Both the position numbers and the translations under genes were made by a program. The notes under the pieces are model-generated. The model was not told the DNA's origin, did no database searches, and worked only from the letters and a program-made list of their open reading frames with translations. DNA of 63,815 bases from Aureococcus anophagefferens (taxonomy: Eukaryota > Sar > Pelagophyceae > Pelagomonadales > Pelagomonadaceae). The stretch lies in the NCBI RefSeq assembly GCF_000186865.1, contig NW_008705566.1:102340-166154 (forward strand), given 5' to 3'. Positions 18,859 through 28,066 of this stretch are shown here, piece after piece (the stretch's first letter is position 1; the number at the start of each line of letters is the position of its first letter).

Positions 18859-21171
18859 TTACGCCGCGGGTTCCGCGGGCTCCTCCTCGCCGTAGAGGAG
18901 CTTGAGGGCCGGGAGGAGCGTCGGCGCCCAGGCGAGCTGCGGGAAGGACACGTGCATGAGGTCCGACGCCAGGACGACGCTCGCGAGGCGCCGCCGGTCG
19001 CCGTCGTCGCCGGACTCGACGTAGGGGATCGACGGGTAGCGCTGGGAGAAGTGCGTGAGCACCGTGCGCGCCGCGCCCGCGTCCGCGCCGACGGCGACGG
19101 CCTCGGAGATCGTCGAGTGGCGCTTCGCGCGCGCGTCCTCCCAGAACTCGTCCTCGAAGGTCGCCTCGTGGACGAGGACCGTCGCGCCGCGCGCGGCCGC
19201 CGCGAGCTCGCGCGACGGCCGGCAGTCGCCGCTGTACGCGAGCGACCAGCCGTCCGCCGACCGGACGACGAGGCCGTACGACTGCGCGCAGTGGACGACG
19301 GGCACGCAGAAGCAGGCCTCGAGCCCCAGCGTCTCCCGGAGCGTCGCCGCCGCGGGGTTCGGCGCGCGCTCGCCCATCCACTGGCACTCGACGGGCTCGT
19401 ACGTGCCCCGGACGTCCGCAAACGCGCGCCCGTAGTCCGCCAAGAACCGGAGCACGGGCCAGGGCGCCATGAGCGCCACGGGCGGCGCCGCGAGCCGCCG
19501 CCGCGCGGCGAGGAGCGCGGGCAGGCCGAGGTGGTGGTCCGCGTGCGGGTGCGACACCCAGATCGCGCCGAGGCCCGCGAGCACGGCGTCCGTGGCTCCG
19601 CCGTAGACCTTGTGGAGCTGGCCGAGCGTGCCCTCGCCGCAGTCGAGGAGCAGCCCCGCGCCGGGCTCGCGCGGCGCCGGGAGCGGCGCCGGCGTCGCGG
19701 TGCCCGGCGCGTTGCGGCAGCGCAGGTAGATGCCGCTCACGTTGCGGTGCTTCGAGGGGATCGCCGACCCCGTTCCCAAAAACACGAGCTCCGCGTCCCG
19801 CGCGTCCCGCAGCGCGTCCGGCGGCGCCGCCGCCCGCGCGGCGGCGATGTTGGCCGCGGCCTCCAGCACGCCCCGCGCCACGGCCGCGTCCCAGTCGCCC
19901 GCGTCCGCGGCCTCCGGCGCCGGCACCTCGGACGCGTCCAAACCCCGGCCGTCGCGCGGCACGAGGACGTACTTGAGCAGGGGCCGGCCGTCGACGACGC
20001 GGCCCTCCACCCGTAAACCCGCGCCGCCGGCGCCGCCGGGCTCGGCGTAGCAGGCCGGCTCGAGGCGCCGCAGGAGCCGCGCGTCGCGGCGCTGCGTCGC
20101 GTACGGCGACGGCAGCGTCGCGTGCGCCGCGACGTGCGCGACGCCCGCCGGGAAGGACGCGAGGAACGACGCGTAGGCCGCCGTCGTCGCCACGGCCGGC
20201 GGCGTCAGGTGGAAGGCGCAGTCGAGGGCCGCGGCGCCGCGCAAGAAGGGCGCGATCGCCGCGTGGGCCGCGAGTTTCGCGACCGCGGCCGCGGACGCGC
20301 AGTGGACCACGAGGAAGCAGGCGCCCTCCTTCGACTCGGCGACGACCTGGGACGGCTCGACGGCGCGGCCGTCCGCGAGCGTCACCGTCTCGCCGCGCTT
20401 GAGCGCGCCGAAGAGCGGCCCTGGCGGCACGCCGAGCGCCGCGGCCTTTTTCACGTCGAACTTGCCGAGGACCCGCGGCGTCCGGCAGACGTAGGACGCG
20501 CTCACCAGCGGCGGCGTGCTTTGTGGCGCGGCGGGCGCGGCGTCCGGGGGCGCGTCGGACGCGGCGTCCGGGGGCGCGTCGGATTTCGCGCGCTTCGCCG
20601 CGGGCGGCGCCGCGCCGTCGTCGTCGACCGCGTTTTCGCCGTCGACGGCCGCGCCGTCGCCGCCGCCGTCGCCGTCGCTCTCGATGACGACGGCCTCGAC
20701 GGACACGAGGCGGTCGCCGCCCGCGGCGCCGAGGCACGGCGCGGCCGCGGCGGACGGCGCCGCCTCCTCGACGGCCACCGAGAGATCGTCGCGGCGCATG
20801 AAGTGGCGCGTCGAGGCGAGGACGGCCTGGAGGCCCGTGGGCCCGCAGAGCCGCAGGGACTTCAAGCCCGCGTCGGCCGCCGTGAGCATGTAGCCCGGCA
20901 GCCCGCCGACGGCGCTCGGCGACAGGTCCGTCACGCAGAGCGTACTCACGCGCGCGACCTTGACGCCGTGCTCGACGCAGAGCCGCTGCCAGCCCTCGGG
21001 CGCGTTGAAGACGAGGCGCTCCGCGTCCGCGACGACGAGCAGCGACGGCGCGCTGTCGCCCGTCCACGTCGACAGCAGCTGCACGGACGTCGGCCGCGAG
21101 TCCATGCAGCGCGACCCGTCGGCCTGCGTCCGCGGGCCGCCGTCGCGGCCCCGGCCTTTCTTCTTGCCCAT
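18859..21171 (-). CDS. ELAC2: Long-form tRNase Z (ELAC2-like tRNA 3'-processing endonuclease)
   Basis: A single exon of 770 residues; the start is Met of MGKKKGRGRD, although the frame is open to 21198. The C-terminal metallo-beta-lactamase half starts ELVFLGTGSAIPSKHRNVS. It carries the zinc motif HPHADHH at residues 541-547, then HCAQSYGL, YSGDCRPS, VLVHEATFED and HFSQRYP, all characteristic of RNase Z. The N-terminal half is the degenerate non-catalytic lactamase domain found only in the long form, with an acidic/Ala linker between. The enzyme removes the 3' trailer of nuclear and/or mitochondrial pre-tRNAs before CCA addition. Active-site residues look complete. Confidence 0.93.
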   Translation of the reverse strand: MGKKKGRGRDGGPRTQADGSRCMDSRPTSVQLLSTWTGDSAPSLLVVADAERLVFNAPEGWQRLCVEHGVKVARVSTLCVTDLSPSAVGGLPGYMLTAADAGLKSLRLCGPTGLQAVLASTRHFMRRDDLSVAVEEAAPSAAAAPCLGAAGGDRLVSVEAVVIESDGDGGGDGAAVDGENAVDDDGAAPPAAKRAKSDAPPDAASDAPPDAAPAAPQSTPPLVSASYVCRTPRVLGKFDVKKAAALGVPPGPLFGALKRGETVTLADGRAVEPSQVVAESKEGACFLVVHCASAAAVAKLAAHAAIAPFLRGAAALDCAFHLTPPAVATTAAYASFLASFPAGVAHVAAHATLPSPYATQRRDARLLRRLEPACYAEPGGAGGAGLRVEGRVVDGRPLLKYVLVPRDGRGLDASEVPAPEAADAGDWDAAVARGVLEAAANIAAARAAAPPDALRDARDAELVFLGTGSAIPSKHRNVSGIYLRCRNAPGTATPAPLPAPREPGAGLLLDCGEGTLGQLHKVYGGATDAVLAGLGAIWVSHPHADHHLGLPALLAARRRLAAPPVALMAPWPVLRFLADYGRAFADVRGTYEPVECQWMGERAPNPAAATLRETLGLEACFCVPVVHCAQSYGLVVRSADGWSLAYSGDCRPSRELAAAARGATVLVHEATFEDEFWEDARAKRHSTISEAVAVGADAGAARTVLTHFSQRYPSIPYVESGDDGDRRRLASVVLASDLMHVSFPQLAWAPTLLPALKLLYGEEEPAEPAA

Positions 21172-21290
21172 TGCTGCGACGACAGCGGTCGAGTGCAATC
21201 AATCGAGGAGATGGCAGCGCTCGGCAGTGCGACTGAGCAGGCGCATCGCTTTGGCAAGGCGTTCAACAGCGGCTTCACCAATTCTTCACC

Positions 21291-22022
21291 TTGCCCCTCT
21301 CAGCCCCGGGGTCGACGATGGTCAGCCCGCGGGAACAATCGTTCATCAATCAAACTGTGAGCTATCACGCTTCGAGCGGCGACCTCGACGCGCTCGTTGT
21401 AGTGTCATTCGCCGCCCCCAATGCTGTGCACATCGAGCCTGGTTTATCTGGAGCGACGCGGGTGTATACTGCTGCTCAGTTTGGTTGGTGCTCGGCCATG
21501 AAATATCTCATCGAACGCGGCGCCGACGTAACTTTGGGTCTGCCTGACAACAGCAATACGCCACTGCACATGGCCGCTTATTTCGGCCACCATGACGCAG
21601 CAGGCCTGCTGCTCGACGCAGGCGCGCGAGTCGACGATTGCAACATGGTGAGCCAGACCGCGCTCCACTTCGCAGCCGTGGAAAATAATCCCAAGATGTG
21701 CAAGCTTCTCCTGAGTCGCGGCGCGTCGCTCGACGCGCGCAACAACGACGGCGACGATCCCGAGTCCCAAGCGCGAGTCTACAACTACACGACCGCGGCC
21801 GACTTCCTCGCCGCCGTCCGCGCCGCGGGCGGCTGGCTGCCGTGGCTCAACGCGCCGCGCAAGGAACTCATCGCCCTCCGCCGGCGGCTCCCGGCCCTCC
21901 GCGACCGCGGCCGCGCGGCGCCGGCGTCGAGCGTGCGCGCGCACGAGCGGCTCTTCCTGAAGACGCCCGACGACGTCTTCTCGCACGTCCTCGCCTTCTG
22001 GCGCAGCGACCGCGACGACTAA
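21291..22022 (+). CDS. Ankyrin-repeat protein
   Basis: A single exon of 243 residues; Met at 21318 (MVSPREQSF) is an alternative start. At least three ankyrin repeats are visible: AAQFGWCSAMKYLIERGADV, TPLHMAAYFGHHDAAGLLL and TALHFAAVENNPKMCKLLL, with a possible degenerate one before them. The C-terminal part is basic and helical (PRKELIALRRRLPALRDRG). Ankyrin stacks mediate protein-protein contacts; no catalytic domain is attached. The last ~55 bases of coding sequence and the start of the 3' flank are duplicated in tandem just downstream. Confidence 0.78.
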   Translation: MPLSAPGSTMVSPREQSFINQTVSYHASSGDLDALVVVSFAAPNAVHIEPGLSGATRVYTAAQFGWCSAMKYLIERGADVTLGLPDNSNTPLHMAAYFGHHDAAGLLLDAGARVDDCNMVSQTALHFAAVENNPKMCKLLLSRGASLDARNNDGDDPESQARVYNYTTAADFLAAVRAAGGWLPWLNAPRKELIALRRRLPALRDRGRAAPASSVRAHERLFLKTPDDVFSHVLAFWRSDRDD

Positions 22023-22150
22023 GAATATAGCTACAGACACCTTAGCACGCGCGGCCCTAAGCCGACGACGTCTTCTCGCACGTCCTCGCCTTCTGGCGCA
22101 GCGACCGCGACGACTAAGAAGGTAGCTACAGGCACCTTAGCACGCGCGGC
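21967..22150 (+). repeat. 95-bp-period tandem duplication spanning a gene 3' end
   Basis: The sequence beginning CCGACGACGTCTTCTC at 21967 recurs at 22062. The two copies match over about 88 bp with a handful of substitutions (AATATAGCTACAGACACC against AAGGTAGCTACAGGCACC). Copy 1 contains the last codons and stop of the ankyrin gene; copy 2 lies between that stop and the TMEM208 stop, and ends almost exactly at the latter. Confidence 0.85.
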
Positions 22151-22615
22151 TTACCTCCCCTTCATCATCTTCCGCTTCGGCTTCTTCTCCTTCTTGCCCT
22201 TGGCGTCGGCCGCGTCCTCCTCGGGCTCCGGCGGCGCCGCGGGCTTCGCGGGCCCGCCGAACTTCCAGGCGATGCCCTTGTAGGCCGCGAAGGCCGGCAC
22301 GACGAGGAGCAGGTACCAGGCCTTGTCGCTGAGGGCGCCGAAGAACTGCGCGATCATCGTCAGCGCCATGACGTCGAAGAAGTACGACGCGAGCGAGTCC
22401 GTGGGCTGCGTCGACGCCTCGCAGGCCGTCGGGTAGGTCAGCGCGTAGACGACGGCGCAGCCGCCGAGCGCGACGTAGTGCGAGTTCGCCGCTTCCCCCC
22501 GGAAGTAGAGGCGCACGGCGACGTACCAGAGGTTCACGGCGGCCAGCACGGGGAGGTACAGCTTCTGCGCCGCGGCCTTTGCCTTGGCCGCCTTCTTCGC
22601 CGCCTGTCCGGCCAT
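22151..22615 (-). CDS. TMEM208/SND2-like ER membrane protein
   Basis: A single exon of 154 residues. An Ala/Lys N-terminus (MAGQAAKKAAKAKAAAQ) is followed by four hydrophobic segments (LPVLAAVNLWYVAVRLYF, HYVALGGCAVVYALTY, YFFDVMALTMIAQFFGAL, KAWYLLLVVPAFAAYKG). It ends in a Pro/Glu then Lys-rich tail. Length, topology and the FDV-x-x-L-T-x-x-x-Q-x-x-x core match TMEM208 (animals) and Snd2 (yeast), which take part in SRP-independent targeting of proteins to the ER. The SRP receptor alpha subunit also occurs in this window (55187-56995). Confidence 0.8.
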   Translation of the reverse strand: MAGQAAKKAAKAKAAAQKLYLPVLAAVNLWYVAVRLYFRGEAANSHYVALGGCAVVYALTYPTACEASTQPTDSLASYFFDVMALTMIAQFFGALSDKAWYLLLVVPAFAAYKGIAWKFGGPAKPAAPPEPEEDAADAKGKKEKKPKRKMMKGR

Positions 22616-22885
22616 CGATGCGTGCGAGTCGAGGGTGCGTCGACGGCGTCGACAGTTGCGGTGCGTCGACGGCGTCGACAGTTGCGGGTGCGTCGACGGC
22701 GTCGACAGCTCGGGCAGCGAGCTCACGCGATTAGTTGGCCGGGTTTCAAAAAGACTTAGTCGGGGCGGGATCTTCGTGCGCACCCCTTCAATAACTAGTC
22801 CAACAAGTGGGCAAGTTCGACGGCTCGAGCAAGTTGCCCCCCGAGGCCAGCGCGCATGGGGCTGCCCCGAGCCCCCTAGCGCGCG
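22616..22885. promoter_or_regulatory. Head-to-head promoter region with 26-27-bp tandem repeat
   Basis: The divergent interval between TMEM208 and the EF-hand gene holds three copies of GTGCGTCGACGGCGTCGACA plus TTGCG or CTCG, at about 22635-22660, 22661-22686 and 22687-22712. Each copy contains the inverted pair GTCGAC ... GTCGAC. A GGGCTGCCCC word lies near 22858, ~25 bp before the plus-strand start. Function is inferred from position. Confidence 0.5.
22635..22712. repeat. Three-copy 26-27-bp tandem repeat
   Basis: The units share GTGCGTCGACGGCGTCGACA and are nearly identical; the third diverges at its end. They lie 20 bp upstream of the TMEM208 start and overlap no coding frame that is supported. 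Confidence 0.85.
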
Positions 22886-25800
22886 ATGCTGTGCCGCTAC
22901 TCGCGGGCGCACCCGTACTTCGACGACGTGCCCGTCGTCGTCGTCGTCGAGGCGCCGGCGCCGCTCGTCTGGGACGCGTGCCTGGCGCCGCTCGAGGTCG
23001 GCGACGACCGGAACCGGCGCGAGCGCCGGGGCCGCTGGGCCGCGCCGGCGGAACCAAGCACGGCGCCGGCCATCGGCGCGCTCGGCGCCAAGCCGCGGCG
23101 GCGGCGGTCCTTCGACGCCGCCGCCGGCGCGGCGCCGGCGCTGCTCCACGAGCTCCGGTCGTTCTACGACCAGGCCTACCGGCTCAAGGTCGTCAAGGAC
23201 CGGCTGCTCCACGAGATGCGCCACCGGGACTGGGGCATGGCCCAGCTCTTCGAGATCCTCGACGAGGACGGCGACGGCGAGCTCGACTGCGACGAGATCG
23301 GCGACGCGCTGCGGCGCTGCGGCGTGCCGCTGCGCGATCTCGAGCTCGAGGAGCTCTTCGAGACGCTCGACGCGGACGAGTCCGGCACGGTCGACGAGTC
23401 GGAGTTCTTCGACTGGCTCTACGGCCGCGGCGACGCCTGGCTCGCCGCGAAGCGCCGGTCCGACGACGACGACCCCTTCAACGACCGCCGCCTGCTCCGC
23501 CGCGACGCCGTCCGCTTCGAGGACGCGACGCGGCGGCGGCTCCACGCCTTCTGGCTGCTCGTGGACCGCGACGGCGACGGGGCCATCGACCGCGACGAGT
23601 ACCTCGACCTCCACGTGCACCTCTACGCGGCCATGCACTTTGGCGGGGCCGAGCCGCCGGACCTCGCGGAGGCGCGGCGCGTCGCGGAGCGCGAGTGGGA
23701 CTTCGACAGCCAGGGCCGCGACGGCCTGGACCACGACCTCTTCAACCTGTCGTTCTTCCAGCTCGTCGACGCCTGGCGCGCGGCCGCGGGCGACGCCGCG
23801 GCGTCCTTCGCGGACTACTGCTCTTTCCTGCTCGACCGCGTCGCCGTCGTCGTCGACGACGACCCGAGGCACGTGGACCTGCGCTGGCGCCACGACCCGG
23901 ACGGCTGGCTCGGCGACCTGCCGCGCTTCCGGTCCCTGCGCAAGGCCATCGCGTCCGCCGTCCAAAAGGCCGACGCCATGCTCGGCGTGCTCGGCCTCGC
24001 GGACCCCGTCGACGGCGGCGACGCGTCCGACGGCGACACCGCGGCCCTCGTCGAGGACGCCGAGGAGCCGGCGGCGGCGGCGGCGCCCGCGCCGACGCCC
24101 GCGGTCTTCGACGACTCCGTCCTGTCGGGCGCGCGCTCGGCGAAGGTCCTCGACGACGCCAGGCCGGCGATCTTCGACGACTCGCTCGCGTCGCCGTCCC
24201 TCGCGTCGCCGTCCCTCGTTGTGTGGAATTCAAATCTTCAACCCGACTTCAATTTGATAGTATGCGACAGTTTCGACGCAATTTCTTCAGCTGGGCTTCG
24301 AGATCTCGACGAGAGCAATCGATTCGTCCAAAAATCAGCCGAATCGACTTCGATTTGACCGAGCTAGAGAATTCTGAAGTTTGGTCAGGACCACCCAAAC
24401 CAGTGGTTGAATTCCACACAGGTCCCTCGTGCCGAGCCTCATGCAGAGCCTCGTCGACCCCTTCGCGGGCGACGACCGCTTGCCGCCGTGCCTGGACTCG
24501 CTCGTCTTCGCCGGCGACGACGCCGAGGCCGGCGACGACGCCACGGCGGCGCCCGCCGAGGCGGACCCGGAGGGCGACGCGCCGGGCGACGCGGCCGCTT
24601 CGACGCCCTCGCCGGCGGCGGAGCCCGCAACGCCCTCGCCGGAATCGCCGGAGAGCGAGGCGCCGGGCGACGCAGCCGCCGCGTCGACGGCCTTGCCGGC
24701 GGCGGAGCCCGAGCCACCCTCGCCGGATCCGTCGGAGCCCGCGGCGCCTCCGGAGCCGTCGGCGCCGGAGGCTTTCGAGCCGTCGGCGCCGGAGGCTTTC
24801 GAGCCGTCGGCGCCGGAGGCTTTCGAGCCGTCGGCGCCGTCGGAGCCGGAGCGGCCGCCGGAGCTCCTGTCGCTAGAGCCGGAGCAGTTGCCGGAGCCCG
24901 CGGAGCCCTCGGCCGTCGCGCGCCCGCCGTCGTCGCCGGTTGCGTCGCTCGAGGCGCCGTCCCTCGAGGCTCCGTCGGTCGTGGCGCCGTCGCTCGTGGC
25001 GCCGTCGCCGCCGGCGTTCGCGACGCCGTCGGCGACGCCGTCGCCGTCGGCCCCGCCGTCGCGCGCGGCGACGCCGCGCGGATCGCCCGCCGCGGCCGCG
25101 TCGCCGCGCGACGCCGCGTCGCCCGCCCCGCCTTCGCCCGACGCGGCGCCCGCGCCGTGGGCCGCGGACTCGTCGCCGGTGCTCCCCGCCGCGCTGCCGC
25201 CCGCGCGCGCGTCGTCGCCCGGCTCCGCGTCGCGGCGCGTCCCGACGGACGAGTCCGAGTCGCCGGCGGCGACGCTGCTCCTGTCGCCGGCGTCGACGTT
25301 CCTGCGGACGCTGGGCCACCCCGACGACGACACGACGGCGCCCGGCGACGGCGCCAGCGACGGCGGGCCCGGCGGCGGCGCGCCCGGGACCGAGGAGCCG
25401 TCGGCCGATTCGGCGGAGCTCGCGGAGCTCGTGCGCCTCGAGCGGTCGCGCGCGCTGCACCACTTCGACGACCCGGCGCTGCACCACGACCACGCGCGGG
25501 CCGCCCTCCGCGACGAGGAGGCGCGGCGCGAGGCCGCGGCGCGCGCGCTCGCGGCGCCGCCGCCGGAGCGGCGGACGATCACGCGTGTCGCGTTCGTCGG
25601 CGGCGCGCCCCTCGTGCCCCAGGCCCGCGCCGACACGCCCGAGGACTCGCTGTCGACGGCGCCCGACTTCGCGTCGGAGACGGCGAGCTCCGCGACGCCG
25701 CCGCCCCGCGGGTCCCCGCTCCGGCGGCGGCGCGGCGCGGTCGAGCCGACGCGGCGGAACCGCTTCAAGGAGCGCGCGCCCTTCGTCGCCGCCGCCGGCG

Positions 25801-26628
25801 GCCTGACGCTCGCGCCGGGCGTCGACGTCGCGTCGCCGAAGGACGCGCCGCCGAAGCTCTCGGCCGTGGAGCGCTACCTCGAGCGCCTCCGCCGCGACGC
25901 GCTCGACGACTCCGACGACTCCGACGACGGCGGGGACGACGCGCCGCCGGCGCGGCGCCCGAGCCGCCAGCTGCCGACCTTCCGCGGCCACGCCATCTTC
26001 GCGGCGCGGGACCAGGGCCGGCCCGTCGTCCCCGCGGCCGCGCGCCGCGAGCCGCCCGCGCCGGTGTGGCACTCGCCGCGCCAGGTGCCGGCCAACGGCC
26101 CGGCGGTGCCCAAGCTCCTGGAGACCGAGGACGTCGTGCTGCCGCGGAACCTCACGACCCTCGAGAAGTTCCGCGCGGGGCTGCCCGTCGACGCGGCGCC
26201 CGCGCCGCGCCGCGCGGCGGCGGCGGTCCGCGTCGACGACGTCGCCGTGCCCGCGCGCGCGGACCTGCGCCAGCCCGCCGCGGGGCCCCTGCCGCACCGC
26301 GGCGCGCGGCCCCGGTCCGCGCCGGCCCTGCGACCCGTCGCTCCTCCGCGTCCCCCCTCCGGTTTTTGGCGCGCGCGACGCGGCGCCGCCGCAGGTCGAG
26401 CCGGCGATCCTGCGCCTCCGCGAGCTGCCCTGGGCCGCCCGCATCGGCCGCCCCGCGGATCCGCCGAAGCGGCCCCGGGACATTTTCGGCCGGCTTCGCC
26501 TCCCGGCGCCGGTCGTCGACGCGTCCGCGGAGTCCGAGGCCACGCCCCGGGACCCGCGCGTCGACCAGATCCTCAAGGAGCAGGACCGCTACGCGTACGT
26601 GCTGCGGACGTACATTAAATACTTGTGA
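22886..26628 (+). CDS. EF-hand protein with long disordered C-terminus; hosts introner A
   Basis: Three exons, 22886-24210, 24422-26336 and 26395-26628, give 1,157 residues. Intron 1 (211 nt) is the introner; removing it from GT of the first GTCCCTCG to the element's terminal AG restores the frame exactly. Intron 2 (58 nt) is GT-AG. Three canonical calcium loops are visible: DEDGDGELDCDE at 126-137, DADESGTVDESE at 162-173 and DRDGDGAIDRDE at 227-238. A degenerate fourth (DFDSQGRDGLDHD) follows. After residue ~440 the protein is Ala/Pro/Ser/Asp-rich with an EPSAPEAF tandem repeat, and it ends in a more ordered RYAYVLRTYIKYL. Calcium sensing or scaffolding is inferred. Reading through intron 1 gives a stop ~48 codons into the element. 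The stop is five bases from the convergent gene. Confidence 0.8.
24219..24421 (+). mobile_element. Introner element A (intron-forming MITE) with 8-bp TSD
   Basis: About 203 bp, AT-richer than all flanking DNA, bounded by inverted repeats TGTGTGGAATTCAA / TTGAATTCCACACA and flanked by the direct repeat GTCCCTCG (24211-24218 and 24422-24429). The left copy of the duplication supplies the GT donor and the element's last two bases supply the AG acceptor, so splicing is seamless. It is ~200 bp long and clearly homologous to elements at 54331 and 62972. It has no coding capacity, so any transposase must act in trans. One caution: the host sequence here is itself a small repeat (SLASPSLASPSL), so GTCCCTCG also occurs 15 bp further upstream. 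Confidence 0.9.
24753..24824 (+). repeat. 24-bp coding tandem repeat, three copies (EPSAPEAF)
   Basis: The unit GAGCCGTCGGCGCCGGAGGC plus TTTC repeats three times without change and is followed by a partial fourth copy. It encodes EPSAPEAF in the disordered tail of the EF-hand protein. Lack of synonymous change between copies implies recent expansion or conversion. Confidence 0.85.
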
Positions 26629-26633
26629 GTGTC

Positions 26634-27848
26634 CTACATGGCACCGGACATGCCCATCATGTCTGCCATCTGCCCAAAATTGCCGCGGCCGAACCCGTGG
26701 AAACCGCCCCCCCCGGGGGGGTTGGTGGGGTACTTGAAAAATTTGCAGAAGTCTTCATGGATCTCCTCGGGGCAGTACTCCTTGGAGCACAGGTGCGCGA
26801 CGACGAGCGCGAGGCACGGGTCCCAGTGCGGCCTCGTCTCGAGGCGGATCGTCTTGCCAAGCCACCCGCCCTTATTCGTGGCCAACTTGAAGACGGCGTT
26901 CTCCTGCGCGACGTCCGCGTACTGCCCCCCTTTGACGAGGTCGTCGCCGGCCGCGGTCCACGTCGCGACGCTCTGGCCCGTCTGCGCCTGCACGAGGTTG
27001 AAGTGGAGCGCGTCCACGAACGATTTCCGCTCCGACTTCCAGCCAGCCCGTGACTGTTCGCCTTGGTCACTGTGACCCCCCTCGGACCAGTGCCATTTGC
27101 AAACTGAAGTGCCCCGCGCGTAGACCTGGAGCTCGAAGCCCTCGCCGAAGGTCCGGCCGCGCGTGCCCGGCGCGATCCGCGCGCGCGTCCGGAGCGTGAA
27201 CTTGTCCATCTGCCGTTGCCGCGAGGCATCGGAGATGGCTTGGTTCGGATCGATTTCAATGCCCCCCGAAATCTTCTCGCCACTCCTGGGACTGGGCCCC
27301 CATTTCCCGTCGAGGCGGCGCCAGTACTCAAGGGCCGGCGACGCGAGGCCCGGGTCCGCGACCTGGATGACCTGGCCCGGCGCGGTCCCGGCGGGCACGG
27401 CGACGCGCACGGTGGCGGAGGACGGCATCGTCACGTCGAGGACGCCGGCGTGTCCCTCGGGCACCTGGACGCCCACGTACGTCGCGGCCCAGGGCGGCGG
27501 CGCGCCCTGCGCCCCGTTCACCTCGAAAGACGGCTTCGAGTCGAACGTCGCCGTCCAGAGCACCGCGCCCTTCTTGGAGCCGTCCTCGCGGACGAAGTTC
27601 TCGAGGTCCACCGTGCGCTCGCCCTCGAACGCCCGCGCCTCCTTCTTCTTCTCCTTGATCTTCTTCAGCAGGAACCAGCGGTCCTTCTTGTCCGTCGAGT
27701 CGCCCTTGTACGCGTAGCAGTCGCGCGAATTGAACATGCCCGTGGACTTGAATGCCCGTGGACTTGATCGTGAACACGCATTCTTCCGTGTCGCCCCCGG
27801 GTCCGCTAGGATCTCGGGCGGCAAGGCGCTGCTCGAGGAGCAGCCCAT
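26634..27848 (-). CDS. LURP-one/Tubby-C-terminal-like protein, probably N-myristoylated
   Basis: A single exon of 404 residues. MGCSSSS at the N-terminus is a good N-myristoylation/palmitoylation signal, placing the protein on membranes. The central part holds VRVAVPAGTAPGQVIQV, a short beta motif recurrent in heterokont proteins. The C-terminal half (ERKSFVDALHFNLVQAQTG, WDPCLALVVAHLCSKEYC) resembles LURP-one-related/scramblase folds, a weak similarity seen by eye only. The C-terminus is Gly/Met-rich. A GCCCGTGGACTTGA repeat near 27737-27770 duplicates a few codons near residue 35, so the N-terminal exon boundary is less sure. Confidence 0.6.
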   Translation of the reverse strand: MGCSSSSALPPEILADPGATRKNACSRSSPRAFKSTGMFNSRDCYAYKGDSTDKKDRWFLLKKIKEKKKEARAFEGERTVDLENFVREDGSKKGAVLWTATFDSKPSFEVNGAQGAPPPWAATYVGVQVPEGHAGVLDVTMPSSATVRVAVPAGTAPGQVIQVADPGLASPALEYWRRLDGKWGPSPRSGEKISGGIEIDPNQAISDASRQRQMDKFTLRTRARIAPGTRGRTFGEGFELQVYARGTSVCKWHWSEGGHSDQGEQSRAGWKSERKSFVDALHFNLVQAQTGQSVATWTAAGDDLVKGGQYADVAQENAVFKLATNKGGWLGKTIRLETRPHWDPCLALVVAHLCSKEYCPEEIHEDFCKFFKYPTNPPGGGGFHGFGRGNFGQMADMMGMSGAM

Positions 27849-28066
27849 CGCAGGAGCAGGATCGTCCCGTTGATGAGCACCTCGAAGAGCGCCGTCTTCA
27901 GGAGGTGGCAGAGGCGATAACTAGACGCTCGGGAGCGGTGTCGCCTCAGATTACAAGCGGCGGCTGAGGAATTCAGCCATCTCAGGCTTGAATGCTCATG
28001 GCATCGCACGAAAATACATGTTGCAGCTCAATCTCGACCTCAAGGCCGCCAACGCGAAAAAAAAGG

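Noticed and set aside
24213..24358. Coding extension of the EF-hand protein into the introner (ends AESTSI)
   Set aside because: The same peptide appears by read-through in the unrelated CRAL-TRIO gene because the element is shared; it is intron sequence, not a protein domain.
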